Source: Trichoplax adhaerens (Eukaryota; Placozoa; Uniplacotomia; Trichoplacea; Trichoplacidae). Taken from it: DNA of 64,000 nucleotides. The stretch lies in the NCBI RefSeq assembly GCF_000150275.1, contig NW_002060954.1:958074-1022073 (forward strand), given 5' to 3'. The notes beneath the pieces were generated by a model. It had not been told where the DNA came from. It ran no database searches and was given only the letters and a program-made list of their open reading frames with translations. Position numbers and translations under genes: made by a program. Below, piece by piece: positions 53,465 to 64,000 of this stretch. The first letter of the stretch is position 1. Each line of letters begins with the position of its first letter.

Positions 53465-56403
53465 TTATTCTTGCATATCGATGACAAGTTCTTCTTCAAT
53501 TAAATCATCTAAACTACTTTCTAGTTCATTTGCGGGTTGTTCCACTTTTTCTCCGAAACTATTCATGACGAAATTTAATACAATTGCAAATATTAACTGA
53601 ATGCCTGTTTGTCATGGACAACACTAGCAAAAATGTTTCTTACGTATCGCTAAAGGCATCTTGTGACAATCCTATATCAGCGTCAGTTGAAAGGCGAGAG
53701 AACTCTCCCTGGAGAGATTTTTTGCGCTCCTTCCCTTTTTTAAGCTACATAACGTAATTGAAAATATAATAAGCTCAAGTAGGTAAGTTCTTGAAATATA
53801 TGTGTTATGCATTATTAACTTAAGCTTTCTTACGTGATGCCCTTTCTTTACTAAAGAGTATTTTATCATTTTAGAAGACTTAGATGAACTATTTCCTGTA
53901 AAGGTAGCCACATTAAATATTATACATCTTCGCCAACAAGAACTAAATATAATTCACATAATAATACCAGGTCTTACCGTTCTTTGGGCCTATTCGAATA
54001 ACCGTTCGGTGACGTTTACAGTAAGAAAACTTTGATGACTTACTAACAATTTCCTGACATTGTATTCCCTACAATATTAAATTACTCCTTTATATGATAT
54101 TGTGTTATGAATCCTTTAATTAAAATTTAACTAAAGTTGTCTAATGCTAAACACAGAAATTCTTCTAGAGTAATTTAAATTAGCAATGCATTTAATGTTA
54201 TTTGCTTACATCTGCAACATACGCACATCGAACTAGCTGTTTATCGCTGGAACTGGCACGACCCTAATAGCATTATTAATAAATTACGTTTAATGTCAAT
54301 ACTTACAGCATAACAAATAGTAATAAATAACAAGAGTTACAATACCAACCAATTCGAGTATTTAATCTAAGATAATATGATTATTTACAAAGAACATAAT
54401 ACAGTTTCACATTAAACCAGTGAGCAAATCAGCTTTGGATATAGTAAAAGATTTTATTGACAACTACAGAGTTAATAAATTTAGGTATAGATAATGCAAT
54501 ATTATATTTATACAACTCTGATAGATTCAATCTTAGAAAATTTGGTAACTGATATAACGATGGCGTATCAGCTATTGAATTTAATGTTAACGCTAATACT
54601 TACATTTAATTCCTTAGTGTCATTAGAAGAACTACGTTGATTCGTCGACTTTTTGCTTAAATGACTTTTCCTTTTCTTCTCTTTGATTGGCCTTGTAGTC
54701 GAATGAAATACGGATATTTAGATAGTGAATAAGCATAGAAAAGATTTTATATACTCGCACGTTAATATTAAAAGGTTAATCAATATTACTGAATTACTAA
54801 ACCTGAAAAAAATGCAGACCTGAACTACTGTAGTTTACGTAAGTAATTTATCTGTAGCATTCTGTACTCACACATACTTAGATTTAGTGGAGGATCCATC
54901 ATTAGCGTGCTACATTTTTAAAAGAACAGTTAAGTTGCAATTCACAAACTCTGCACTATAAATTTCATAAATAATTGCAGACTAAAATTTAATCATATCT
55001 GCAACCTACATGCGTCTTTTTCCTCTTTCTTTCAATTTCACTTTCATTCGAAGAAGATGCTGTTCCGTCTTCATCTAAACAAAACAAGAGGATAAATATA
55101 AAATATGTCTATTACAGATCTAAAATTGAAAGAAAGCACATAAATACTCTTCAAAAGCTGACATAGTTGATTTTATAGTATCACATGTACAACTAAAGCT
55201 TATTTAAAAAATTTATTACGCCTTAAATAAAAGTCTAATTACAAACATGAAATCTTTTTTACCTGACGAAGAAAGCGGTACATTTTCATATTTAAGAAGT
55301 CGATCTAGTAAAAAGCTGTTACAAAAAATACCGTCATGTTCAAGAGTAATTACCCCATCTCCACTGAGATACATTTACATTTATACAGAAGTATATTACA
55401 GTTTGATAGAGCTATTTATTTATTAAGCAATATATTAAAACACATCAATTCTACATACAGTACTGTACGTAGCTGTATATACTAAGTGTGTAATAAGCAA
55501 TATACAAGTTTACTAATAATACAAGATATAGAATCAAAAATGTCTATAGGTGCAGTACTACCACATTTATGTATTTATTGCAGTGCGTACCATGGACCAC
55601 CATAACTCTAGGTGCTCTAGTGTTCCATGGTAGTACTGTACTTACTTCTTATCCATAGAAACACGCAGAATCTTCTTCTGAATTTTGACCAATTCCTCGC
55701 GAAAACATTCTTGTTCCTAAATTTCGTTATAAAGAAAAGCTGCACTATTACAGTAGTGTAAAGAATAGGCGAATAGTTTATGAGTGTTAGAGAAAAAGCA
55801 TATGTGGTTATATACAGAACAGGCCCTCCGATTATAATTATTGTACAGTATTGTCAGTGTATAAATGGCAGTGAACTAAGGCTGCTATACTTTCGGTTAA
55901 AGTAGACGCTGTCATTATAACATTTAATCACCATACACTGTACTGTATATAGTTTATGATATACTGTAATTATTATAATTCAAAAGTCATATCATTTGAC
56001 TTATCCCTTACATAAAGAAGAAATTTCAATTTCCTTTTCAAGGTTTTGTATCTATGTTTGGACGACGTTTTTGGTAGTACTGTGGGCATAATGTCTTCAC
56101 TCTTAGTGTCGGCAGCAGCATCTATTTCTAATTCAAGCATCATAAAAAATAGAATGGTCAAACTTTCGTGTCATATTACTCGCAGTAATACTGGTAATAG
56201 CGCGCCTATATTGGATTTAGATTGTCGATTTGGTCATGGTTACTGGTACAGACGGTACAGTATTTATACGCATAAATTTAATTCAAAAACTCAATCAATA
56301 CGAATATAAATAACAAATTGAACGATTGCTATCTTTGAAACTGTTACTTGAATTCATATCAGTATTAAAAATTACCTTCTGGTTGTTCATTGCTATCCGA
56401 CAT
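53465..56403 (-). CDS. INO80 complex subunit E-like protein with C-terminal Cys/His domain
   Basis: Likely subunit of the INO80 chromatin remodeller. Start ATG at 56403-56401, stop at 53465-53467; about 12 exons and 290-300 aa. The N-terminal block RYKTLKRKLKFLLYEQECFR, EELVKIQKKILRVSMDKN, FLLDRLLKYENV and the Ser/Asp stretch after it match INO80E closely. The extreme C-terminus EEELVIDMQE also resembles INO80E (LVIDIPE). Between them, after a Lys-rich linker, two exons (54232-54285 and 53981-54073, approximate) give RCAYVADGIQC followed by FSYCKRHRTVIRI. This C-x8-C-x13-C-x2-H pattern is like the potential DNA-binding domain of KANSL2 and INO80D, which I do not recognise in human INO80E. All junctions keep frame. 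Head-to-head with SRF. Confidence 0.87.
55455..55475. repeat. Isolated GTAC words in INO80E-like intron
   Basis: TACAGTACTGTACGTA lies inside an intron; an isolated member of the array family, with no dense array around it. Confidence 0.5.
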
Positions 56404-56569
56404 ATTTCAACCTCGAATCGAGCGAGTGCACACTGCACCTTGGTACTTGTTAAAATATCGAAATCTTCTACCAAGTATACTTTTTAGCAAATGTCTGCAG
56501 ACTGCTTAAAGTCCTTGGCTGCAGCATGGCCATTGACCACTGACCAGATCTTGGTTCAGACGATATCCT

Positions 56570-57290
56570 ACTATACAGTACTGTAGGTTTTACTGTAGGT
56601 TTTTTCTTTCTTTCCTTCTTGAATCTCTTGTCTGTGCTCCATACAATACCGTATTCTACAGTACAGTATACTGTAGATGTTATACTGTACTGTACTGTAC
56701 TGTACATACTGTATAGCGGAGCATATTGTACTGTACACTGTACTATACAGTACTGTACTGTACTGTATGTACTGTACAGTAGATGTTTCCACTCTACAGT
56801 ACTTATGTTACAGTACTGAGTATTGTGCACTGTACAGTATGGTAACGTGCAGTACTGTACTGTACACTGTACAGTACAGTATAGAACATAAAGGTATCGA
56901 ACCGAACCTTTCTCAGGTCTGCATTACGGCCGCTATTTGAGGAGGAATGCAAGCAGAGTGACTGTCCCTAATGTTCGTCACACGACTGTACTGTACAGTG
57001 TACAGTGTACAGTATACGTTTATGCGTACAGTACTTTACACTATACATTACAGTACTGTACTGTACTGTACAGTATCACCGTGTCTGCTGTACTGTACTG
57101 TACACTACAGACTCACTAAAATTTTTAATTTGTAGGGTCTCTACTGAACACTTTTACGTTACCGGACGGCCAGTCACAGGTTAACTACTGAATATTGTAC
57201 TAACAGTGCACTACAGTACAGCAATATAGTGTACTGTACTGTACACTGTACAGTACGTAAATACTGTACTGTACAGTACCGTGGCATAGC
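56570..57290. repeat. Dense GTAC palindrome array (INO80E-like/SRF promoter gap)
   Basis: One of the densest arrays. It starts about 170 bp upstream of the INO80E-like ATG and ends about 155 bp before the SRF ATG, filling most of the 1-kb divergent gap. Best stretches are about 56655-56790, 56825-56885, 56985-57110 and 57210-57285. The long frames on both strands are array artefacts. Confidence 0.93.
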
Positions 57291-57443
57291 TGCAGAAGCA
57301 GTCCGCAATTTTAGCACAACATTTAAAGATTGCTAGCTATTCAATTTTCGCTTGTATTACTTACAGATCTGCATCGATCAGCAGCATTCAAAATAGTAGT
57401 AACTAAAGTTGATATTGGATACTACTACAGGAGAACAACCAAA

Positions 57444-59571
57444 ATGACTAAGTCGAACGAAAAGAAAAGAGCTGGCAGTGGATATTCTGATAAGAGATCT
57501 AATAAGAAACCAGCACAGGACAACCTACGCAGTACCGATGAACGAAATCATTCATCTCGTCGACAAGAATCAAATCAAAACACCGCAGAAACAAATAGAA
57601 CTGAAATACCCCTCGATAGTGATAGTGAATCTGCTACCCCACTGTCGGTCGATATGGCAGCTGAAGTTAGTGAGGATAAAGCCCTATTAAAGAAAACTCG
57701 AGGTAGACAAAAAATTGATATAAAATTTATTCAAGATAAAAATAAAAGATTTACAACATTCAGTAAGAGGAAAGGTGGTATCATGAAAAAGGTATGTACA
57801 ATATACGCGCATAGGTGTCTGCGTTGCATCCTAGCTACAGCTGAATTTTATGCCTATTTTAAATTCTTATTTGCAATTTATGATTGTAATATATTCTTAT
57901 CGTAATATTATTGCTGTGTGGTGTCAGTGGTAGTGTTCCGAAAAACAAATAAACTCAATATTCACAAATTCTATTTAATCGAATGTACTCTACCTACAGT
58001 AAATGGTTGATACTACTATATCCATCTACATGTTCGACAAGACTATAAATTAAGCATAGCTTGCAAGTTCATAAAATACCCTTACGTATAATTGCACTGT
58101 AGGATAATAATAGAATTCCAATCAGAAAAACGAATTTTATTAGTAGACATACAGTATATCGTATTGTACAAACACCTTCAGAATTATTTTGGCCATGTTG
58201 TGAAATATTATCCAAGAGCCTGTCGCTATTCACAGAACGAAATTGTATTGTTGTAAAATTACATTCTTTATTTTGTTGTAATAGAGCCATCGTATTGTAG
58301 TTACTTTAATCTATAACCAACCACATTGACAAAAATAGAAATGCAATAATGTTAATAATGAGCTAATAATTCCTAAAACAATAATAATTCACATCAATGT
58401 TATGCATTCGGTAATTATAACTCAAGCTAATATGAAACTGAAGTAAATACTGACTCTAAGCCAATCTGTCATGCTATACACTTTGCAACAATTTATTAAA
58501 TTTCATTCAGCATATGCAGTATAATATTTAAAAATACTACTCTTTAAGATATCCTAAAATCAAAGTTTTATTATTCGATATTACGTATTACTGTACTATT
58601 CATATCTCTCAGCAATACTAAATGATAAGAAATAAATTTGTAATATTGGTTAGGCTTTCGAATTGTGTACTCTCACTGGAACTGAAATAATGGTATTGGT
58701 AGCGTCCGAAACTGGTCACGTATATACTTTTGCAACTCCTAGATTACAGCCTATTGTGACCACTGAAGCTGGTAAAAATTTGATTCAGACGTGTCTTCAG
58801 TCTGAATGCGTCCTTGATCCTAGTATGGCACAGCGTATGAACCAAGACGGATTCCAAGAACCTGATATAAATTTCGAACTCGGAGAAAGGGTATTTTGTT
58901 AGCATATGTAGATAACTTTACGTTGGTGACTTACTATATGAATATGTAGTATTACAAAGCTTTAGCTTTCATTAAATATTCATCAATACTAAATGAAAAT
59001 ATCCCAATTTTTGGTTATATTGTTGTCCAAATTTAGAACTTGCAATTTACCGCAGGTCTGGCCTCGAATATTTACCAAGATTCCGGACAAAGGAATCATT
59101 CAAATGCAAATCAAGAATTCTGTCGTACATTGTATCCCCGCGAATTTAGACCGAATATATTAACTTCAAATTCTTATAATATTGTTAACCGTGGCCCTTC
59201 GGGATCAGGTACACAACAAGGCAGTTCCAAAGAATGGGAAGAGGTAATACATTAAAATAATTAGTATTTCTGAATAATGTTCTAACTTGATTGAATTTTA
59301 TCAATTTTCCTAGCAACAACTATCTTATAGACATGTGCGACAAGATCCTGCTGAAGGCAGAACATGCTCGCAATCTGGAACATCAGCATCACAAATGCCA
59401 ACTGTAACTACTATCTCTACTGGAAATCGTTCTACTACAGCTAGAGACCTACGATACAATCAAACACACTTAATTCCGCGAGAAAACGAAGAGGCCGGTT
59501 ATTGGGTAGCAAATAATCCACCTCATGCAGCTACGGAAAATGAAAACAGCAACGAAAAAAACGCGTCGTGA
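57444..59571 (+). CDS. SRF: Serum response factor (SRF-type MADS-box transcription factor)
   Basis: DNA-binding regulator that dimerises on CArG boxes and, in animals, controls cytoskeletal and immediate-early genes with MRTF/TCF partners. Four exons, 57444-57791, 58654-58890, 59037-59243 and 59314-59571, give 349 aa. A Ser/Asn/charged N-terminal region precedes the MADS box (about residues 83-140): KKTRGRQKIDIKFI, RFTTFSKRKGGIMKK, then AFELCTLTGTEIMVLVASE and TGHVYTFATPRLQPIV, followed by the SAM-like TEAGKNLIQTCL. TGHVYTFAT and LIQTCL are specific to SRF rather than MEF2. The C-terminus is low-complexity (Ser/Thr/Gln/Asn), as expected for an activation domain. AATAAA near 59735. Tail-to-tail with a second SRF-type gene. 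Confidence 0.96.
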
Positions 59572-60191
59572 CAAGTTCAAATATACAAACCCTTCGTACT
59601 TTTTATTATGTAATTACTGCAGTTATTAACTGGGTGACATATGTAAATCTTTACATTTGAATGTAAGAAGTTACATATATCAAAATTTTTTAATCATAGA
59701 AATGAACAAATTTTTTTACATAAACTGTAAGTAGAATAAAGTGGAAAACATGTATTAAAAAATCAGTTCATTTCCATCACTATTGATATCACCTGCAAAC
59801 GTTGTGTTATAATGACTAATATCATAACATTTTCCTAATAGTTTTGCACTTTACATGCCCTAGTAGAGCATTATTACAAATTATAATCTAAACTGAACAA
59901 TCTACATCGCTATGATTGGATGATAGATAATGCGTAAACTGAAGAATCTAAAAAATATAGTCTATTTTTTATCATTCAATCAGGATTATGTATAATATGT
60001 AAGTGTTAATTCTTTCTTTATCATAGAATACTAGTATGGTAAACAATTACAGTTGTACTTACTGTAAATCTGATTGAAATATTATAATGCTCTTCAATAT
60101 GACAATGAAAAGTATGCACTTAGATATCATATTGAAGAACTACAACGATATTACCTATACGGAATGTTTATATAATTAATGTATTACTTTT
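59572..60191. other. Convergent gap between the two SRF-type genes
   Basis: AT-rich 3' flanks of both genes. TCATATTGAAGA-type sequence (about 60091-60140) can fold back on itself (CTTCAATATGA...TCATATTGAAG). No GTAC array and no further gene. Confidence 0.5.
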
Positions 60192-61999
60192 TCAGCATTT
60201 ACGATCGCTGCTATCACTATAGTCGTCACTATCATCCGTAGTGTTACTATTGTCATCGCATTTAAATGCCATCCTTTGGCGATCGCTTTGCGAATCTGAT
60301 TGATAATGATATTCACTTTGTGGATCACCCGGATAACCTCGCTGCAAGACAGGATAATTTGGCTTCAGTAACGGATCATTAGGTCCATAATGATAAGGAT
60401 GCCTAAGAGCACCACTATCACGCCTCATTGTTGCGTTTTCTGCTATATAGCGCATATGCGGTTGTAAATTACTACCTTGACTGCTCATATTATTACCAAT
60501 AATGCCTGATGAATGAATATTTACTGGATTGGATGGGTTATTACCTCTATAAACGATACCTGGATTATGCGCTTTGATCAAAGTACCATTTGACACATTC
60601 CCAAGATGTCGCATCTTAGCTGATGTTGTACTTCCACGAATATTGAAGCTCTCGTTGTTAATAGGCGATGTTTCAGTTTTAATTGTATGTGGAATTACAT
60701 GTTGTACTGCAGATGGATGGATTTGACGCTTAATCTGAGATGAATTACGGGATGGATCAAATTGTACAGACTGAGGCACTGCTAATTTGGCAGTTTTAGC
60801 AGATCTTTTCCTGGGCAGCCTTCCTATAGTTTGATCCATTATTCCATTGTTCTTTTTCAACCTCTGTAATAGTGATAAAAACAATTTCGATTTGAAATTT
60901 CTAAATAATAAAAAAGTTTTTAATCCTTATACATTTCTTCCTTTAATAATAAATAGCATTCATGTAATTGCAAATATAACATGATGCAATATACTATACA
61001 GTCGATAGTTTATGCTTCCCCCATCACAATAGTACAATTTGCTCAATTTCATCGACTTACGTAATCTGCAATAGCCATCCCAATATCTTTTTCATGGTAT
61101 CCCTCAGGTCTCATTCGTTCAGGAGAAACAACGCCACAATTGGATATCATACATTGAAGAATCAAATTCCGTCCCTCCTCCATACGCAGCATGGATTGAA
61201 AGTTGCGGGTACTATAGGTATAAACATTGCTTGTGGTTGGGACTAATATCACAAGTGCTTGACAGTCCGTTAGCGTGCAAATTTCATCTACCTAAACATA
61301 AGCAAAAAATTTACAGCAAGTTGAGTAATTCATACAAAATCGTATACCAGCACACGCCTAAAAGGTAGTCCTATCTAATTAGTAAGGTTCCTAAAATTTC
61401 TGTATGGGCATAATTACAAAATAATATAGGAAATTACTTCTTCATACCTTTTTCAAGAGCCCCTTCTTCCTTTTGCTAAATGTAGTATTTCTTTTATCTT
61501 TTCGCTCGATAAGACAGATAGGGATCTTTTGGCGACCTCGACTCCTTTTCTTAGACATATCATGTGCTGTTTCTCCTTTAATAGTTAAAGCATTAATATA
61601 ATTGAAAATCTGATGTAATTTTGTCTATTATTGGCAGAGAAAAATAATATCGACTGTCCTTATTCCCTTACTGTTTTCTTGTGGCATTGAAGAAGGAGAA
61701 ACTAATGACGATTGTGGTAGTGACGCACTTGCTATAGCTGTATGATCACTTGGACATTGTGGGTTAGAACTGCTATTGCTACTATTGAGTCCACTATCGT
61801 TTGTTGAAGACGGAATGCCATTGCTTTCCTTATTCTCGCTTAGTGTATCTCTTGTCCTACGCTGATTCATCCTTATGCTACCAATATGAGATTGTTGGTT
61901 ATGAGAAAAGATCGGAGGTAAAGAATTTGTATTTGAAATAGTTGACGTTCTTTGATCAATTTGGCTGTCGTTAGCGGAATTTGTCGGCGTCACATTCAT
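60192..61999 (-). CDS. Diverged SRF-type MADS-box protein
   Basis: Second type I MADS-box gene, opposite and tail-to-tail to SRF. Exons 61672-61999, 61448-61575, 61061-61291 and 60192-60863 join in frame to 452 aa. The N-terminal 109 residues are Ser/Asn-rich. The MADS box follows (about residues 118-175): KKRSRGRQKIPICLIERKDK, RNTTFSKRKKGLLKK, DEICTLTDCQALVILVPTTS, then NVYTYSTRNFQSMLRMEEGR and NLILQCM, colinear with SRF TGHVYTFAT...LIQTCL. A conserved post-MADS segment in both genes (ERMRPEGYHEKDI here; QRMNQDGFQEPDI in SRF) supports paralogy. The large last exon is basic then Ser/Asn/His-rich and ends with an acidic Asp/Ser tail. Divergence in the MADS core suggests altered DNA or partner specificity; this is inference. 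Confidence 0.92.
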
Positions 62000-62667
62000 A
62001 ACGCTTCTATCTAGGACGATTTTTTGGAAGCTGACCCTTTAAAATCCTTGTATGTAATCGTTCAAGCTTTAAAACAAGAAATAGCAACAATATTTATTAG
62101 TCATGACGACAAAAGTCAGTAGGGACAAGTTATATTTGTGACTTACCTCAATTAGATTGAATCCTTCTCCAAAAGACGAACTTTTTTGTGAAACTATTCA
62201 AACAATTCACCCTCTAGTAATAAACTACGTGAGCGCATTAGGTTTATATTGACTACGATAGCGGCCGTGACGTCCACCAGCAAAAACTCGTGATATCACT
62301 TCGATCCATAAAAGTAAGCCTAATTACACAAAATAATCAAATAAGCAAAAACGAATTCTTATATATTATCATATATGGAACTTTAATAAGGAAATATTTT
62401 TCTTCAATTTATCCGTTGAAATCAACAATTAATGATGAGTGATGAAGAAAGCTATACTAGATAAGGAAGATGAGAATTAAACAATAAAATATAAATATGG
62501 AAAAGCAAAATAACCATTAATATAAAAATGGCCGTAATACTTGTGCTATAGTACTAACTTGGCAACGTGAGTATCAACTAACTTTTAAAAATGTCACAGA
62601 GAAAATAGCCAATCCATATTTGGTTATAGTTTGCTGTATTCAGGAGTTATCCGATCTCTTATTATTG
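62000..62667. other. Upstream region of diverged SRF-type gene
   Basis: AT-rich, no recognisable coding. Unlike most gene starts in the window it lacks a GTAC array. Confidence 0.45.
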
Positions 62668-63471
62668 CTACACATGATCAATTTGCTTTTCTAGCTTTAC
62701 TTCAAATCTCTGGTTTAAGGGTAATTTACACATTGTACTATACAGTAGAAATGATGTAGAAATGTGTTAGGTGATCGAATCTACATACTGCATGCAGGCA
62801 ATTATTACCATACAAGAAGTGCAATCAACTATGTTAAGGTACAGATGATCAACATAAGAAAGTTTAAATTTTACAAATGATATCAACGACTGTATACATT
62901 AACTATCATTTCTTCGATCACAATACCTTACAGCAGAACATCACAAAGTTTACCTCAGAGGCGTAGAGACCGTCATTGGTAAATATCTTGAAAAATTCAT
63001 CTTGACAAAATTGATATTGATCTAAAAGTAAATACAGTAGGCCTAAAATAGGTTCATAATATTTACACTCTAGATTATTGTACATAGTAATCTACAATGT
63101 GTTTTCTTCGGGATCACCTTAATTCCTAGTTTTGCGCCATAAGCATTTCATTGAAACAGCCAACGTAGAATCACTTACAATATTTCTTTGACTATCACTT
63201 GAGGCCACTAGCCAAATGCTTTACCTTGCGATAATAATATCAATTTGATGCATATTGGCGTACGAGTGAAACTAATTTTTGTGCACATTCGTGTACGTGT
63301 AAAAGAAAATTTGTATAAATAATCCATCTCATGATTAAGATTTCCTACTAGTATCTTGAACGAAGTAACCTGAACGGAACAATTCGAAAATAACGCGCTG
63401 AAAGTACAGAAGATACGCTCCTCCTCACCGCTTCCACAGCCGTCTATGCTGGTATAGAATCTGTAGGCCAT
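62668..63471 (-). CDS. Unidentified small multi-exon gene (tentative)
   Basis: Minus-strand pieces that look coding. A first exon starts at 63471 (MAYRFYTSIDGCGSGEEER, IFCTFSALFSN). A middle piece encodes ASSDSQRNI before a GTAAGT donor (about 63180-63211). An exon at about 62957-63098 encodes ITMYNNLECKYYEPILGLLY and LLLDQYQFCQDEFFKIFTND and ends YASE before a GTAAAC donor. A possible last exon reads LEKQIDHV-stop (62668-62694). Phases of the middle and third exons fit. The joint from exon 1 needs a weak donor within AATTGTTCC, and the last acceptor is poor. I do not recognise the family. It is upstream of, and on the same strand as, the diverged SRF-type gene. Confidence 0.4.
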
Positions 63472-64000
63472 TTCTAAAATTCCAAAAAGTTACAATAGTA
63501 CTGTAACTTATGTAATTTCACTATTATCCTCTCTTTCATTGTTTATTTATTCCATCACAGAATACGATTAGATGTTATATTCATATTATCCGTAAATTCA
63601 ACGATTTTTATAATAAAGTATCAACTTATAACATTGATTCCTCTGCTTGCATTATCTTCTCTTCTAACCACCCATATACTCGATCATGCACTACCCGTGA
63701 ATTTTTACACTCAAACTAAACGCAATTTTAACAATATCAACTTACCAAAATATCGACCATATAATATTTTTTGCAAAGATAGATTGTAATTGCACCTCCG
63801 TCTTCTCTTTTAATCACTTATTTACTCAATCATGAATACGCTAAAATTTTATACTTGCATTGAATGCAAATTAACCTCCTTGTAAAATGAAGCTTTAAGT
63901 CAGTATGATGCAGCCTAAACGAGCAACATAGGTGATTTTTATTAAGACTTTGAAAATAATTTTTTAAAATAGTTTAAGTTGCTGTTGCTCTTGCTATTTA
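63472..64000. other. Right edge, nothing recognised
   Basis: AT-rich sequence with no supported gene, RNA or array. Confidence 0.45.

Noticed and set aside
56468-57119. Frames of 60-120 codons between INO80E-like and SRF
   Set aside because: Array artefacts with periodic composition; the gap is a divergent promoter.
60192-61999. MEF2 assignment for the second MADS-box gene
   Set aside because: The segment after the MADS core matches SRF (YTYSTRNFQ, LILQCM) and no MEF2 domain is visible.

Overview
The window is nuclear DNA of an early-branching animal. It is AT-rich, and every confident gene is broken by spliceosomal introns (37 bp to about 2 kb, mostly GT-AG). The products are conserved animal proteins: 14-3-3 epsilon, PP1, USP30, GGNBP2, SRF, an INO80E-like protein, PRKRIP1, DDX55, FTSJ3. 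An intron-bearing alternative NADH dehydrogenase (NDH-2), known mainly in non-bilaterian animals, together with the compact spacing, suggests a placozoan (Trichoplax/Hoilungia type). That assignment is inference; no species marker was checked.

Layout: NDH-2 (+, 1647-4557); DDX55/SPB4 helicase (-, about 6073-11276); 14-3-3 epsilon-like (+, 13379-17961); GGNBP2 (-, 21744-25681); FTSJ3/SPB1 rRNA methyltransferase (+, 28447-34070); USP30 deubiquitinase (+, 36016-40473); PP1 catalytic subunit (-, 43542-48670); PRKRIP1 (+, 50115-52488); INO80E-like subunit (-, 53465-56403); SRF (+, 57444-59571); a diverged second SRF-type MADS-box gene (-, 60192-61999); and an unidentified short gene (-, about 62668-63471). 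Strands mostly alternate, so the genes form head-to-head and tail-to-tail pairs. DDX55 and FTSJ3 both act in 60S ribosome assembly. The others serve signalling (14-3-3, PP1), mitochondria (NDH-2, USP30), splicing (PRKRIP1) and transcription or chromatin (SRF pair, INO80E-like).

The most striking non-coding signal is a family of dense arrays built from GTAC steps (cores TACTGTACAGTA and GTACTGTACAGTAC, both perfect palindromes). They fill the gaps between divergent gene starts (DDX55/14-3-3, GGNBP2/FTSJ3, PP1/PRKRIP1, INO80E/SRF) and sit just upstream of USP30. All five tail-to-tail gaps lack dense arrays. They look like a lineage-specific promoter or boundary element. Other notable items are a perfect 99-bp tandem duplication of a complete GGNBP2 exon, a 28-bp-stem hairpin whose substitutions are all G-U wobbles on the + transcript, twin 17-bp palindromes in the PP1/PRKRIP1 promoter, an INO80E-like protein carrying a Cys/His motif of the KANSL2/INO80D type, and a GC-AG intron in USP30.

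Exon boundaries were read by eye from splice consensus, frame and family similarity. UTRs and transcription starts are not determined.
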